A DNA stretch of 64,000 bases from Ciona intestinalis (GCF_000224145.3 NC_020175.2:3938321-4002320); one strand, 5' to 3'. Shown: positions 43,512-55,626, counted from the first letter of the stretch. Made by a program: numbers and translations. Notes: generated by a model from the sequence alone, not told the origin.

Positions 43512-44850
43512 AAGTCAAGTTCTATTATGGTACTGTAAAAACTGGCAGTTTAGTAAACGGTATGTCGTTTCCGGATGGAAAAATGCTGCCCTTTACGGCG
43601 AAAGGAACGCAAATATTATAGTTGTATACGTTGTAAACAAAGGACTATAAACTGTTCTATTTCCTTCTTTCACGCTATTCAAATTCATTCGTGTGGTAAG
43701 TCTAAGAGTTACAACACAACATGACTAACTGCTTAGCTATTTCATTTCTCCGGTTGAACGCGCGCGCCTGTTCTTATCAAAGCGGGGTGTTGGGCTAGAA
43801 AATATGGAAAGAAGGCAAAACCATAGAATGTTCAGCATTCTATGGTCAAAATTCAAATTACACGAAAAGTGCAGGGGGAAATAAGCCATTTAAAAATTCT
43901 AACCACTCTCATGCTTATAGACATTTCCAAATGAAAGTTTTAGACGCCTACAGGCTAAGTATGAACAAGAATATGAAGTATATGCACAAACCTCTGCTGC
44001 CACCGTGCGGATTGAATTATTTATACAAACGACCGCAAGTTTGCTAAACACACAGTACAACAGCAATAATACCAGCTTTAAATTTATTTTGATTCGCAGA
44101 CAATGAAAAAATGCAATGTTGAAAAATACGATACTAAATTTAAGGTATCGCCCGCTCAAAAGCATTTGGAAATCACGCTTTTAAATGAAATGACTTCTGT
44201 AAAATAAAAATAGGATTAAAATACCTTCATAGTTTATCTGGCTGGCGTTGGTGAAAAGCCACTACGGCACGACAAGCCCCCAGCCAATGGTAGTGGGTTT
44301 CTACTCAGGTGAGAAACCCTTGCGGGATGTTACTGTCCACGCAGGTTAAAGAAACCCCCATAGACAAAAATAATACAACGAAGGCACATTAGAAAATGTG
44401 CACAACAAAAAACACACCAACAAAAAGACAAAAATAGTACAACGAGTGCAGCGACATACATGTGCCAAACATGCAACAAACCTAACAGCTCAATCATACA
44501 AAAAGGGACATAGTCAAAAGTTAATAAACGCGAACATAATCATTGAAACATCTACAAACAAAATATGGTTCAAATCCTAAAGAATAATCATCTGAAGTGT
44601 GTACACCATATTGAATGTTTGACCACAAGGAGTCGAAAACAACAACAGCTCCGTATGTTCCAATCAAAGGGTAAGTCGACATGTTGGTACCGCGATACTC
44701 TAGTCGTATCTTCACGCTGTATAATAACGTCCGGATGTTACGCACCGCAACGACTGCTACGAAACTGCATCAGGTTGTTACGAACCGCATTGACAGTGAC
44801 CTAAATATCTAGCGTAGCATCACTGGCGGCGACGCCCACGCAACAACCTG
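43512..44850. other. SHC upstream region without recognised gene
   Basis: Contains a perfect 11-bp hairpin (43820-43846), a small hairpin at 44295-44319 in a CCAGCCAATGG-bearing segment that looks like a dispersed repeat, and GC-rich sequence from about 44640. Frames here of up to 88 aa lack splice or motif support. Confidence 0.4.
43820..43846. repeat. perfect inverted repeat (11-bp stem, 5-nt loop)
   Basis: ACCATAGAATG - TTCAG - CATTCTATGGT, about 310 bp upstream of the SHC start. Confidence 0.85.
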
Positions 44851-44986
44851 ACCGTGACGTAACTCAATCGAAACTGACGTAACCGCATCGAACGCAGGGT
44901 CAGGACAATGCTCTGACCCACCGTAACGACGTCGTAGCGTAACTGTGACGTGGCCATCGTCCCAATCACGCTACATGACGTTTTAA

Positions 44987-44992
44987 TATAAA
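44987..44992 (+). promoter_or_regulatory. TATA box candidate
   Basis: TATAAA, 6 bp after the fourth TGACGT site of the left group and 58 bp before the ATG at 45050. Spacing suits a short 5' UTR. Confidence 0.4.
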
Positions 44993-45049
44993 GTTATAGT
45001 AGTTTTGTTTTATCGGGATGGGGTATAGTTTAAATTATGAACTTTAATT

Positions 45050-45277
45050 ATGCGCATATTATACTGCGTGTTAATATTGCTCGAGTATTTGTGTAGCAAG
45101 ACAGCGTTCTCACCAATCGATCAGAAAAATGCAGAATCGCCGAAGGATTCGACCTTTGTAGAGGAAGTACCCAATAGAGTGTACAACAACAAAATCCGAT
45201 TCAGCAAGATATTCGTCATAGTTTCGTTGCATATATTTCATAGACATGCAAAATGCACTAAAGTAGTGACTGACTAA
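45050..45277 (+). CDS. candidate small secreted peptide precursor (75 aa)
   Basis: Begins with a signal-peptide-like stretch (MRILYCVLILLEYLCSKTA, then FSP), followed by a polar, acidic-to-basic segment (DQKNAESPKDSTFVEEVPNR) and a second hydrophobic stretch (KIFVIVSLHIF). It lies directly downstream of four TGACGT sites and a TATAAA. I recognise no family. It may be only a first exon, with the true coding part ending before the second hydrophobic stretch. Support is architectural only. Confidence 0.3.
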   Translation: MRILYCVLILLEYLCSKTAFSPIDQKNAESPKDSTFVEEVPNRVYNNKIRFSKIFVIVSLHIFHRHAKCTKVVTD

Positions 45278-45292
45278 AAATAGCTGGCAACA

Positions 45293-45868
45293 TTAGACCC
45301 AGCAGAACAAGAATACAGCAGCGCAGACAAGACACACATACAACACACGACTCATACTTATAATATATACGTAAACCTCAAACCGTGTATCCCTTTTATG
45401 TCGTCTTCGTCTTTGTTTTTCGCTGGCAAAACAAACGTAATAATTACGTCATATTGCATACTCAAATGAGCTATATCTTTCCAACTGTTAACAATAAATT
45501 TATTGATTTTTTTATTATTACTGTAGTCGGAAATAGATTTCAAGTTCTTTTTGAGTTTTTCACCAAATAATATAATGATAATATACAATACCTTGCGCTT
45601 TTCTTCGGCAGCTTTATTTGACTTTTCTGCAAGAATATAATCGTTTGAGTCTGTGTATATTATTACGTCATTTATAATTACCTTCATTCTTCTTCCGTGC
45701 CACATGGCCCGCTTGATTCTCTGTGACGTCACATACCATATTCTAAAAATATCGAACATTTTTAAACGGGTATTTGTAAGCAATACGGATTAATAAAAGA
45801 AATGAACTTACGAAGTGGGTTCTTCTGTTGCGTCATCACCACTTCGTAACGTCACATCATCGATGTTT
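45293..45868 (-). CDS. candidate multi-exon gene with hydrophobic C-terminal tail (5' end unknown)
   Basis: Four GT-AG bounded segments on the minus strand chain in frame: 45812-45868, 45682-45742, 45592-45626 and 45293-45422, giving 93 residues plus stop. Acceptors (CTTTTCTAG, ATTTTTAG, ATTCTTGCAG, GTTTTGCCAG) and donors (GTAAGT, GTAATT, GTATTG) are good. The product reads NIDDVTLRSGDDATEEPTS, then basic segments (RIKRAMWHGRRMK, EKQRRRRHKRDTR), then a hydrophobic end (SRVLYVCLVCAAVFLFCWV), like a tail-anchored membrane protein. No in-frame start was found; an ATG at about 45950 (MSAKQEDQRIG) has a matching donor but the wrong phase. An alternative frame starting inside the second segment would give about 39 aa. 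Unrecognised family. Confidence 0.35.
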
Positions 45869-46795
45869 CTAGAAAAGAGCTTATGTACGTAATAATGCCA
45901 ACTGTGATTTATACGTTACCAATTCGTTGATCTTCTTGCTTCGCGCTCATAGGGCAAATTTAATTAGAATATACAAGTAATGTGCCTTGCGTCGACGCAA
46001 AACGCGCATGGGGCCCCATGATAAAAATCGCGAAACGCATACGTAGAACAAACCGTATTGTGACGTCAAGGGCGAGTGTTGACCAGCAGCGATGACCTAA
46101 CTATGACGTAACAATATTAGCGAAAGCGACGCGGTAACTACAGGAGGTTATTCAAAGCGATAGTAGCGATTGTGACGTAATTTCCTATATTATGACGTGA
46201 TAAACAACCGTTGCGCGGAATTAAAGTATATTCAACCTAAGGCACAATAATAATATAATAATATTTAAACAATTTAATAACAATGATAACAATAGTTAAA
46301 TAATAAAATAATAATATTAAATAGTAATATACCGGTATAAATTACAATAGTTTTAACTTAAATAATACTCAACTTAAAATCTTGAAATACAATCCATTTT
46401 AGTTGCAGAACTAACTTCAACCAACCGTCCACGTAGTGTAACTGCCACGCATTGGAAAGCGAGTGTTTTGTAAGCGAGGACTGTGTGCCAATCAACCAAA
46501 AGCGGGGAGGGCTAATCAACTTGGAAAATGTCCTTGGAGGCATTTTTAGTGTTGCCTGATGTTTTTCTATCCGCTAACGGCGCATGATGGCATTGTTTTC
46601 AACAAACACCTTTGTGACCTTATAACGCGGTCGAAAGAGCCGACATGAACTATTCCGGAGTTCTTCGCGAAGTTATAAATTGTGAACAATTTTTAGTATG
46701 TGTTGTTTTAAATCGGAAACACCTATATTAATCACAGGGTGTCTGGAGCTGTATAAATTGTTGTTTCCGTAGCTTTTTTTAGAATCACTTTGCCG
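45869..46795. other. intergenic region right of the CRE cluster
   Basis: AT-rich middle (46200-46380, AATAATAT-type simple sequence) flanked by GC-richer stretches. Contains a perfect 14-bp palindrome CATGGGGCCCCATG at 46007-46020. No conserved gene seen. Confidence 0.4.
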
Positions 46796-47071
46796 TCGCC
46801 GTGGCAAAGTGGTTAGCGCGCCTCCCTGTAATCCAGAGGTTGTGGGTTTAACGCTCGTCGCTGCTACTATTGTAGGCGTATATGTCCTTGGGCAAGACAC
46901 TTAACAGCAATTTCTCCAACCCAGTGGTCATCATGAGCTGTCCAAATTATCAGCCATACATAAAAAAATAACATAAACACCCACAAAGTAACATACATGG
47001 TAACTCGTAAGCTTGCACGAGCCGTATGAAGTTTTCCGGCCACACAAGGATAAAGTAAGTTACATTCATCC
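46796..47071 (+). mobile_element. tRNA-derived SINE, full-length reference copy
   Basis: Box A TGGCAAAGTGG (46802-46812) fits the Pol III consensus; a box B-like GGTTTAACGCT follows about 30 bp on. Then CCTTGGGCAAGACACTTAAC, the body GTAACTCGTAAGC..., and a tail ending AGTTACATTCATCC. Similar copies or fragments are scattered through the window. Confidence 0.7.
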
Positions 47072-47458
47072 ATTTTTGCTAATTTTCTAAAATAAACTAT
47101 TTCTAAACATGACACAAAATAACTATAAATAAATTTTATTCGGTACAACTGTTTGGCAACTTATTTTCCAAGAAGGTTTTCATGTGGGAACACTGTAGCA
47201 GTTTAATTGCTTCATCTGTGTAATAAGCTTCAGAAAACAAGTTTTAAATTGAAAAAAGCGTAACCAAGATGTAATACCCAAAAAGTGTACGTAAGTTTTG
47301 CGTTTCAAAATATTTGTACGAAAAAATAAGCAGTTTTAGGTGTTGGTCATAATTTTTCAAAATTTTACTAATATTTTCATTTTTTCGCGGAAAAAAGTGC
47401 ATGATAACTGAAACTTTGCAGAAAAAACGAAATTTTTCATATATTTCGCTCTCTTGGT

Positions 47459-50400
47459 TTAAAGTTCGTCTTTAGAGCTGCTGAGTTTCTCGTTAACAAA
47501 TTTCAGGAGATCGTCAAGCTCTCTACCGCCATCGTATTTCACTGGTTTATCTTTGGAGCCCTCTGGTGCCCAGTACAACGTAGGAAAACCTTCTGCTTTA
47601 TACGCAGAGTGAGGAATGTCGTTTGCAGTTGCGTCCATTTTGGCAATTACTACTTTGTCGTTGCCCTGAAAATGGTAAATTCTCTATAAACAATACAGTA
47701 AAAAATAGGAATACACAAAAAAGTTTATTTATTTTATTTAGGTTGGGAAAAAATGGGGCACTTTTGAACAAAGAAAAATTTCAAGAATTATAAAACTGTA
47801 TCCTCACAACTCCCATAGACCAGTGTTAATTGTTAAAACACTATCAGGATATTTTTGGATATTATCTGCTAAAGATGTCCCATCTTTACCAATTAAAAAA
47901 ACAAACATTTAGGTACAAATTTAGATCAGTGTAAATTAGACAATGGTAAAAATTTTTTTTACCAAAATAGACACAAAAAAGATTTCCAAAACTAATCTAA
48001 AAATATTCCTCCTACAGAATCTCCTTACCTTTAATTTCTTTCCTAGTTTTTTAAACACTGGTTCAAGTTTTTTACAATGGCCACACCATGGTGCATAGAA
48101 TTCTATTAGGACGTTCTTTTTTCCCATCACAAGTTCATTAAATGTGTCACCAACTACAACTTTCACTGCTCCACTGTTTTTCTTTGGTTTTGGAGCAGAT
48201 TTAATTTTCGGTTTCAATTTGCCTAAACAAAAAATGTAAAAACTATTTTATTTTTTTTAAATTAAAAGTGTAAAAAATAGAGGCATAGGCACCAAACCTG
48301 GGGTGGCACGGTGGGTTAGCCTACTCTGACATTTTCTGTATCGAATTTTTCAGTATCAGTAAACATTACAAGTTTTACACCCAATTAAATTAGTTTCGAG
48401 GATTGTGCGTTCAAGTTACCCCGCACAAGCTTTGGTTTAGGCCTATATTAGGTACACCATGGAACCTAGAACTTGTACCAAAGTTGACCCATTACCCGTT
48501 TAAAAAAATAATAGGCAGGAACTATAAAAATAAAGTTGTAAACAAATTTTTAAAAATAAAAGTTTCTTCTTCACTTAATTGTTGGAATTACCACACCAGA
48601 GGTCTTAAAAAGTGTAAAAATAAGCAAAAAAATCATTTTGAATAACCTGCTAAGAAATCTTCGACAAATTCTTGTAGAACCTCTGCATCAAACTCCTCAT
48701 TCGGTTCCATGGGATATTTTCTATCTTCATCATCATAAGCGATCACGTTTATCTCTTCGGGTGAATCTTCCAAACCAACTCTCTTTAATTCCTCTGTTTG
48801 GAAAAGAGGGTAGTTGTAAGTGCATGTATTATTTTTCTTTTTCCCAAACATTTTCTTTACAGGAGTTTTTTAATCAGATTACAAAAATATGTTTACAATT
48901 TAAAAAAAATACTTTGTTTGGGAAAGAGGGTAAACTAAATTGTAAGCATATATACATGTAATATTTTTCTTCTCATAACAAAATTTGTCTGACAAGATCG
49001 ATATGGAGTATTACAGTATTATAAAATTCTAAAAAAAACATTATTAGAAATTTAAAAAAAATGAAAACCAAAATTGAAAAATCGAATAAAACAAAAAAAT
49101 GTTAATTTTGTAAAAAAATAAAAATGTGCCAAAAAAATAGTAAAAGGAATGATAATAAAAAAATAATTCTGGTAAAAAAAATTCAGGTGAATTATTTGAT
49201 GCTTGTTTTCTTATTCAGATAATACCTTGGAAATCTTCTTCATTGGCGATTGCGAAAGTAACTTTTTTAAATTGATTTGCGACTTCCAAGACTTTGTTTC
49301 TCCAAACCTGAGTTGCCACTCTGAATATTGTGAATATTAAATTAATTTAAATGAATTTTATCCTTGCATAGCTGGAAAACGACTGTCGTTATAACACGGG
49401 TGTTCTGTTTTATACACCTCAAACTAGCTTATGATTTGCCACAAGTTAAAATTTGGTAGTGTCTGTGACATGACTTGAGGCAGTTAACAAAATGGCAAAA
49501 AAACATAATAAAAATAAATCAAATTACACTTTAATGGTTACATATGCTTGTCTAATCTAAAACACCAAAAAACCTGTCTTAGGCAATGTAATAGCAAGAA
49601 AAAATTTTGCACCGTGATGTAAAAAAATGTAAAAAAAAGTCACAATAAATAAATACCTGTAATCAAAACTAAAGTCCACACCATAATACACAACCACGAG
49701 AGGACGTTTTCCGTATCTCTTGTCTTTATTATCTCTCGTACGTTGTCCAACCAGTGGTACAGAGTGAGATGAAAAATATTTCTCGAGTTCTGCTTTTGTT
49801 GTGCTTTTCTAATAAAATATTAGGCACACATAGTAAACAATCATGTTTTTTTAAAAAAAAATGGAAAACAATTTTTAGATATAATATATATATAATTCAG
49901 AAATTCTTAAAGAATCCTTACAGAAAAGGGAAACTTGTAACTTTTCTTCTCATATTTTGAATGAAATCGCTCGGGATGAAACAGGACGATCTCTCCTTCT
50001 GAACATCCAACATCGTCCATCACATCTTTGTTGAACGTGTGGTGGAAAGTGTATTCGGATCGAAGGCTGTTGCCTGGGTGGATGAAATGTTAAATGTTAT
50101 GATGTTGAATTATGTATTGTTTTGTTTGTAGTCACATTTTTAGCTTAAAACTTGAGTTATGTCCCGAAACAAAGAAAAAAAAAAATGCTTCTGATTGTAT
50201 TTGTATATCTTATAGTATTAAATATTTTAAAATAATTAATGCAAACAGATCCACAAATGTGATTGTGGCGGTAACACTGGGTACAAGGCTCAAAGCTACC
50301 ATTCCAAGCGTATGTGTCATTAGGTAGAACACTAAACCCTAATTCTGTAACCTGGTGGTTCCCTTATGGGTTGTCTAAATTGTGGAACCATACAATAAAT

Positions 50401-53298
50401 AAATGAACACATACATAATTAGTTTTCACATAAGTGGTAACTTGTAAGTGGGTACGAGGTGTATGAAACAGAACACCAGTGTTATAAGTTAAATAACGAC
50501 CATCAATGCCTTGAAATGAGAGTGATCCACTTATTCCTGTATTAATTTTAAAATCTACATACACTGATCATTGCTCTATAGATATCTCACCAGAATCTTG
50601 GTAAACTTCCAAGTTAGTATCATCAGCACCATTGAAGCATCCAATGATGGTAACATCAGATGAATGATGAAGTATGTTTCGGATCGCTTTCACAGTTTCT
50701 ACGCTCGTGGAAGGTGGTTTACTCTGCTCCAACATGTAGTTCACGATGCCTTGGAAAAAAAAAATTTTAATAACTTAACAAAAAAATAGATAATTTAAAG
50801 TTATTGAGATTATTTGAATAAAAGACTGACAATACCATTTAGGTGTAAAATATATTTCTTTTATTTTACAATTAGTTAGACTTGATTTTTGTCTGTTACG
50901 ATTTTTAGCACCAAATCTTTATTGTAATTACTGATATTTCTATAAACTGCAGTGGTTTGAAAAGAATGTTTCATTAGCTTCTATATATATTGTTATCGTT
51001 TTTAAACTGTGCAATGTATTATACAAACACTTAGCATTAAATTCTACTTGATTTACCTAGTTTCCCAATTTGAGGAAAAAATACCAACCTGTTTTATCCC
51101 GACCACCGTCATATTCATATGCGCGTCCGCGTCTAAACAACTTAAGTGTGGGGTAACCCGATACATCGAACCTCGTTCCTAGGGCAGATTCTGCTGTTGC
51201 ATCAACCTAAATGTTTTGTGCAAATTATGGATTTAATTTTTGACAATTGAAAGAACTTTTTGTTTATCACACAAAATGGTTTTAGTAAAAAAGCGTTTTG
51301 TTAGGTGGAAACCGGTGTGAAATATGTTTTAGGCTTCATTTCAGTTCTATGTCTGAACAGTTTTTACCCTACTGTTAGGTGTCTATACAAACAAACAGAC
51401 CTAAAGTGTATTGAATACCCAGCATTAAGTAAGAGGTTCTATGAGTTTGACAGTGATAGGATAAACTGTATATCAAGAAAAATTTTACTAAAAATTAAAG
51501 CATGACACAGCTGACGCCTATTATCAGTTCAATACATTTTAAACTTTTGCATTTAACACCAACAATACGGCAAAATATGTAAATTCCACCTACCTTAGCA
51601 AGAGGTAACGGCGTATCCCGATTCTTTAACTCCTGAGCAGCTGCCTCGTATTCGGGGGCGAGCTTCTTGCAGTGGCCACACCATGGGGCGTAAAACTCAA
51701 CCAGAATAATGTCAGCGTTGTTCACCGTCTCGTCAAAGTTTTCGGTGGTGAGTGTCAATACTGCCTCTGGTGGTGGCTTCCAGTCAGGGTCCGATAGCTC
51801 CATCACTTTTTGCACGACAGCTGGAAAAAGGTTTTCATTTTTAACTCTTTTTTTTACATAAATATCATAGGCCTAAATCTGGGTGGCAGAGACCAAAGTA
51901 AGCAGGCCTACCCTGGATTTGTCTACACTGAGTTAAACATTAGAAGCATTAAGTTAGATTTGTTTCATAGAAATATACATCTATCTAACCCTGACCCCAC
52001 TGCATTGACTATTATGTAAACTATTGTCTGAACTTGGGCTGAACATATTGACTAAAATTAGATACAACATATCGACATACATTTTTCAGGAATTTAGTTA
52101 AAAAAGCGATGTAACAAAATTCAAAAAATCGATTAGTACAATTAGTTGAATAACATACCATCTTCAGTCCTTGCGCCATCATATGTGATAGCTTGATGTT
52201 CTCCATCAACTTTTTTTAGAATCTTTACAGTTGGATACCCGGTGACTTCGTACCTCCCTCCTAGATCTTTACTTGCTGTTGCATCAATTTTCGCAACCGC
52301 AACTTTTCCCTCCAAAGCCTGGAACAGTTAACAAAATGGTAAACATTAACTTACACAATAATAATCCCTTTTTATTGCCGGCATGAATTTATAAAATTTG
52401 AAAAAATTGTGTAATAGTAATAGCATACAATTTGGTATAAATTGGTGTATCCTGGGTTCTGAATATGGGATCAGTCTATTATTCAATGAACTATCTGTCC
52501 CAGTGTCAGGGTAATGTTTCTACTTCAGATGAAAATCCACTCAAACAAATTGTGTAAAAAATATCCTGAGCGCAAAAAAAACTTTTTCATTTGCCAATTA
52601 CCTGTGCAATTTTTTCATATGTGGGAGCAAATGTTTTGCAGTGGCCGCACCATGGGGCGTAAAACTCCAATAAAACAACTTCTTTATCTTCGATGAAAGA
52701 ATCAAAATTATCATCAGTTAAAACGTAAACCCCATTTTCCCGTTCTGGTTCAGAGGGCGCAGATTCTTCTTCCTCGTCTTCTAATAGAAAATGTTAACAT
52801 AGAAACATTATAAAATCTGCCTCCATACGTATATATGGAGACTACATAAAATAGCGAATTTATTTTTGTAAATTTAAAATTTGTATGCTGTTTTTATGCT
52901 TGATTGTATTTATTTTTGTAAAATAATTTTGTTTCCAAATGGCATATTTGCGTAGAATGTCTTTTGTATAAGACTGGGGCTAAAAGTCTAAAACAAAGGT
53001 CCTTTTACAGGTCTAAAACTTTTTACAGAACTAAAACAAAGTGTGTGGAAATGAAATACAATTACAGAAACCACTTGGTAGTTAGGAGCTATTAGTTATG
53101 AGACATGGGCTATAGTGAATATATGTGGTTACAGGTTAATGCGTTTGCCGAAAATAAGGGGAGAGATGGTTCACTAGCATCGAGATTTCATTCTTAACAA
53201 CCTGAATCATCATTCTCTTCTTCATCAGCTTTGCTTAAACTTGCTGTCAGCAATAAGCCAAGAGATATAAGAAGTAAAATGTTTTTCCACCGATACAT
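47459..53298 (-). CDS. PDIA4: protein disulfide-isomerase A4 (ERp72)
   Basis: ER-lumen thiol oxidoreductase and chaperone. Twelve exons: 53202-53298, 52602-52780, 52159-52318, 51594-51820, 51089-51206, 50591-50749, 49922-50073, 49657-49808, 49226-49320, 48647-48793, 48029-48222 and 47459-47665, totalling 628 aa (human 645). Signal peptide [20 protein letters not shown], then an acidic stretch (DEEENDDSG...). Three thioredoxin active sites of the form [11 protein letters not shown] (domains a0, a and a'), with non-catalytic b and b' between ([27 protein letters not shown]). The C-terminus SSSKDEL is a classical ER-retrieval signal. The order a0-a-b-b'-a' is diagnostic of ERp72. It is divergent from the CCP gene 2.3 kb away. 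Confidence 0.98.
47737..47890 (+). mobile_element. palindromic MITE, decayed
   Basis: TTAGGTTGGGAAAAAATGGGGCAC ... GATGTCCCATCTTTACC; both ends are eroded. Last PDIA4 intron. Confidence 0.65.
50255..50489 (+). mobile_element. tRNA-derived SINE copy
   Basis: GTGGCGGTAACACTGGGTACAAGGCTCAAAG head, GTAACTTGTAAGTGGGTACGAGG body, GAACACCAGTGTTATAA tail. PDIA4 intron. Confidence 0.6.
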
Positions 53299-54462
53299 AT
53301 TTAAACTTACCAACGCGAAGATTCTACCTTAAAATACCTGGAATTTGAAGAATGTCATTACTTTAAACATCGTAACAAAGTATTGAAACTCATTATAATC
53401 ACTTTATGAAACATTTTATAGTTACACAGTCAATAAATGAATGAATGTCACTAATTTACTGTCGCGTGGCTGGGGAATAACAGTCCTAATAACACGGGTG
53501 TCTGTTTTCCCGTCCTGCCCGATTACGAGTTACCACGTAACGATTATACTTTACTAGCATCACAACATAAGTGGTTCATATTATTTAAATCAGTTTTAAC
53601 TAGTTTAAACTAGTTCTGTTTCAGCCCACAGACTCAAATACAAATGGCAAAGGCACCGGTTCGGATTTTACACCTGACCGAATAGACACACATACATGTT
53701 GTGAATAATGGACCAATCAGAAGCCTGAACGTTGCAACACGTGTACTATTGCATCTTTTTTATTCACTCGACCGTGGAAGAGTGGTCCACCTTTTAATTT
53801 TTACCGGGGAGTTTACACCGGGGTTTTACCGGATACTTATCATTTGCCTATTGGAATGAAGGCAGAATATTAACCAATATGTAATAATATGGATATATTG
53901 CTAATCAATAATATTATATGAATGAATGTAACCTATTTATCCTAGAGTTTTATACACTTCGTACCTGCTTATACAAGTTAACGCGTGTGTAACTTTCTGA
54001 GTAAGATGTGCCAAATAGAACAACACAATTTTGTTACCAAGAAACAGAAAATACCAGATGAAACGACAGTCGTTGGAACACACCACAAATTAGAAAAAGA
54101 CATATTTATGACATTATTTATTAACAGCAAACTGTTGTTGTATAATTAAAAAAACAAAACACCCCCGATTCAAATAAGTTATAACGTTAAGCTTATACGA
54201 ACGCATATCATAACAAATACATTACGTTATGATTTGCATACATAACAGCCATTATCCTAATTATCACTTAGCAAGAATAAAGTGCCGACGTTCTATGGTT
54301 GGTAGGTTTTGCCTAGCAATTTGTTTATTAATGCCGAACCACCACAAAACGCGGCGTATTTACGTAAACAGTTGTGCAGACCCTGGCCGGCAAGTGTATT
54401 TGTACGATCGTTATATCGTTTAAAACCAAAGGTGAAATAGCATTAAGAAAGTGTATAAATAT

Positions 54463-54642
54463 ATGGTACTGTGGGGCAAGACGGAATATACCGCGTTAAC
54501 ACATAAAACTCACGTTTTCTGAACGCGTTTTTAAGAAATAACAACGCTGTTTTAGAGTCGCGGCGCAATACTGTTATATATACAATTCTGTAAAAGATAA
54601 GAAATTTTTTAAAATACAACCCCATCTCCCCCACCTAGATAA
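54463..54642 (-). mobile_element. palindromic MITE, strongly diverged
   Basis: GGTACTGTGGGGCAAGACGG ... CCCCATCTCCCCCACCTAG keeps the end motif, but the middle is heavily changed. Confidence 0.55.
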
Positions 54643-54958
54643 ACACTTCGAAGTCGTTATAGAAAATGCAGACTAAAAGGTCTGTATATAGCTATACAAT
54701 ACACAAACATGGTTGTTTTATCACATCCTGAAATTGCACGTTATGTATAAATTATGTGCGGTTTTCCGGATGCCATGCGGTTCAGAGTCCGTGTATATGT
54801 TTATATACAGACTAATATGATGTACATTTATTAATCACATATTACCACAATAACAATAACACGACCATAATTCGAGGACGTAAAACAATATATGAAGTTT
54901 AAGACCATAATATACGGGGTACAAATATGTGGCAATTCCTATTCATTATACACTCATA

Positions 54959-55152
54959 CAGTAGGGTGGGGAAAGATGGGACACTTTTTCATTCTATTTT
55001 CTCGTCCCGTTTGGTAGTAAAGAAAGAAAATTCATAGAAATGTACAACCGTATCCCTCACGACTCTCGTAGGGCGTTGGTAATTGTTTAAAACACGATCA
55101 GGATATTTGGATATTATGTGCTAAAGGTGTTCCGTCTTCCCCAACCCTACTA
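54959..55152 (+). mobile_element. TAGTAGGG palindromic MITE, full length
   Basis: AGTAGGGTGGGGAAAGATGGGACAC ... CTTCCCCAACCCTACTATA. One of the best preserved copies. Confidence 0.85.
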
Positions 55153-55626
55153 TATCATTAAATTCCATTCGTTTTCTAATGGTTTTTACCATTTGATTTC
55201 CAATGAAATGTTATTTCACTTCCATTTCTTTTCTAATGAATAAAACAAATCATTTCAAAATGTTGTACAAAAGCGACAGCTTCATAAATCGTAGGCCTGC
55301 TTACCGTATTTGCAATCACTGCAAAACAACTTTATTAACGCGAAACTTTTAGGAAGATAAATATTTCGTCGAAATTTTAGCAATTCGACAACGCAAAAAC
55401 CGCCCGTTGAAACGTCACAGGCTCTTCTTTTTCTGCCTATGACGAAGATCCTGCGGTAACAACAACGTCGAAAAGGATTGCATTACATTTATTATTATTA
55501 TTAGTCTCTATTTATGAATTCGTCAGCCAAACACCGGCAGCATTATATATTTGAGGTTTACGCGAATAATTGTAATAGTTGTTGCATATAGTTTAAGTTT
55601 AAGGTTTATAGGAATAGCTTATAAAA

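Larger units (their letters stand above)
44855..46198. promoter_or_regulatory. cluster of 12 TGACGT (CRE/ATF-type) sites
   Basis: TGACGT or its complement ACGTCA starts at 44855, 44875, 44946, 44976, 45446, 45665, 45724, 45849, 46061, 46104, 46173 and 46193. Two are the full palindrome TGACGTCA (45724, 46061) and several read TGACGTAA(C). About 0.7 would be expected by chance in 1.35 kb at equal base use. These match CREB/ATF/bZIP sites. Some fall within the candidate minus-strand exons at 45.7-45.9 kb. Confidence 0.6.
53299..55626. other. divergent intergenic region, PDIA4 / CCP-repeat gene
   Basis: Holds both promoters. SINE tail fragments lie at about 53460-53540 and 53935-54005, and two palindromic MITEs at 54463-54642 and 54959-55152. 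A CCAAT at 53714 lies upstream of PDIA4. No coding region recognised. Confidence 0.5.

Noticed and set aside
43899-44165. 88-aa minus-strand frame with hydrophobic stretches
   Set aside because: No initiator context, splice support or recognisable domain; similar frames are common in this AT-rich DNA.
46358-46543. 61-aa minus-strand frame near 46.4 kb
   Set aside because: No splice partners, no motif, and AT-rich simple sequence in front.
46796-46870. A true tRNA gene
   Set aside because: Boxes A and B are present, but no cloverleaf with a proper acceptor stem is visible, and the same head recurs with the same long 3' body elsewhere, so it is a SINE.
53700-53760. ER-stress element for PDIA4 (CCAAT near 53714 and ACACGTGT)
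   Set aside because: The CCAAT is not followed at nine bases by CCACG, and the strand and spacing do not fit the ERSE consensus, so I do not call it.
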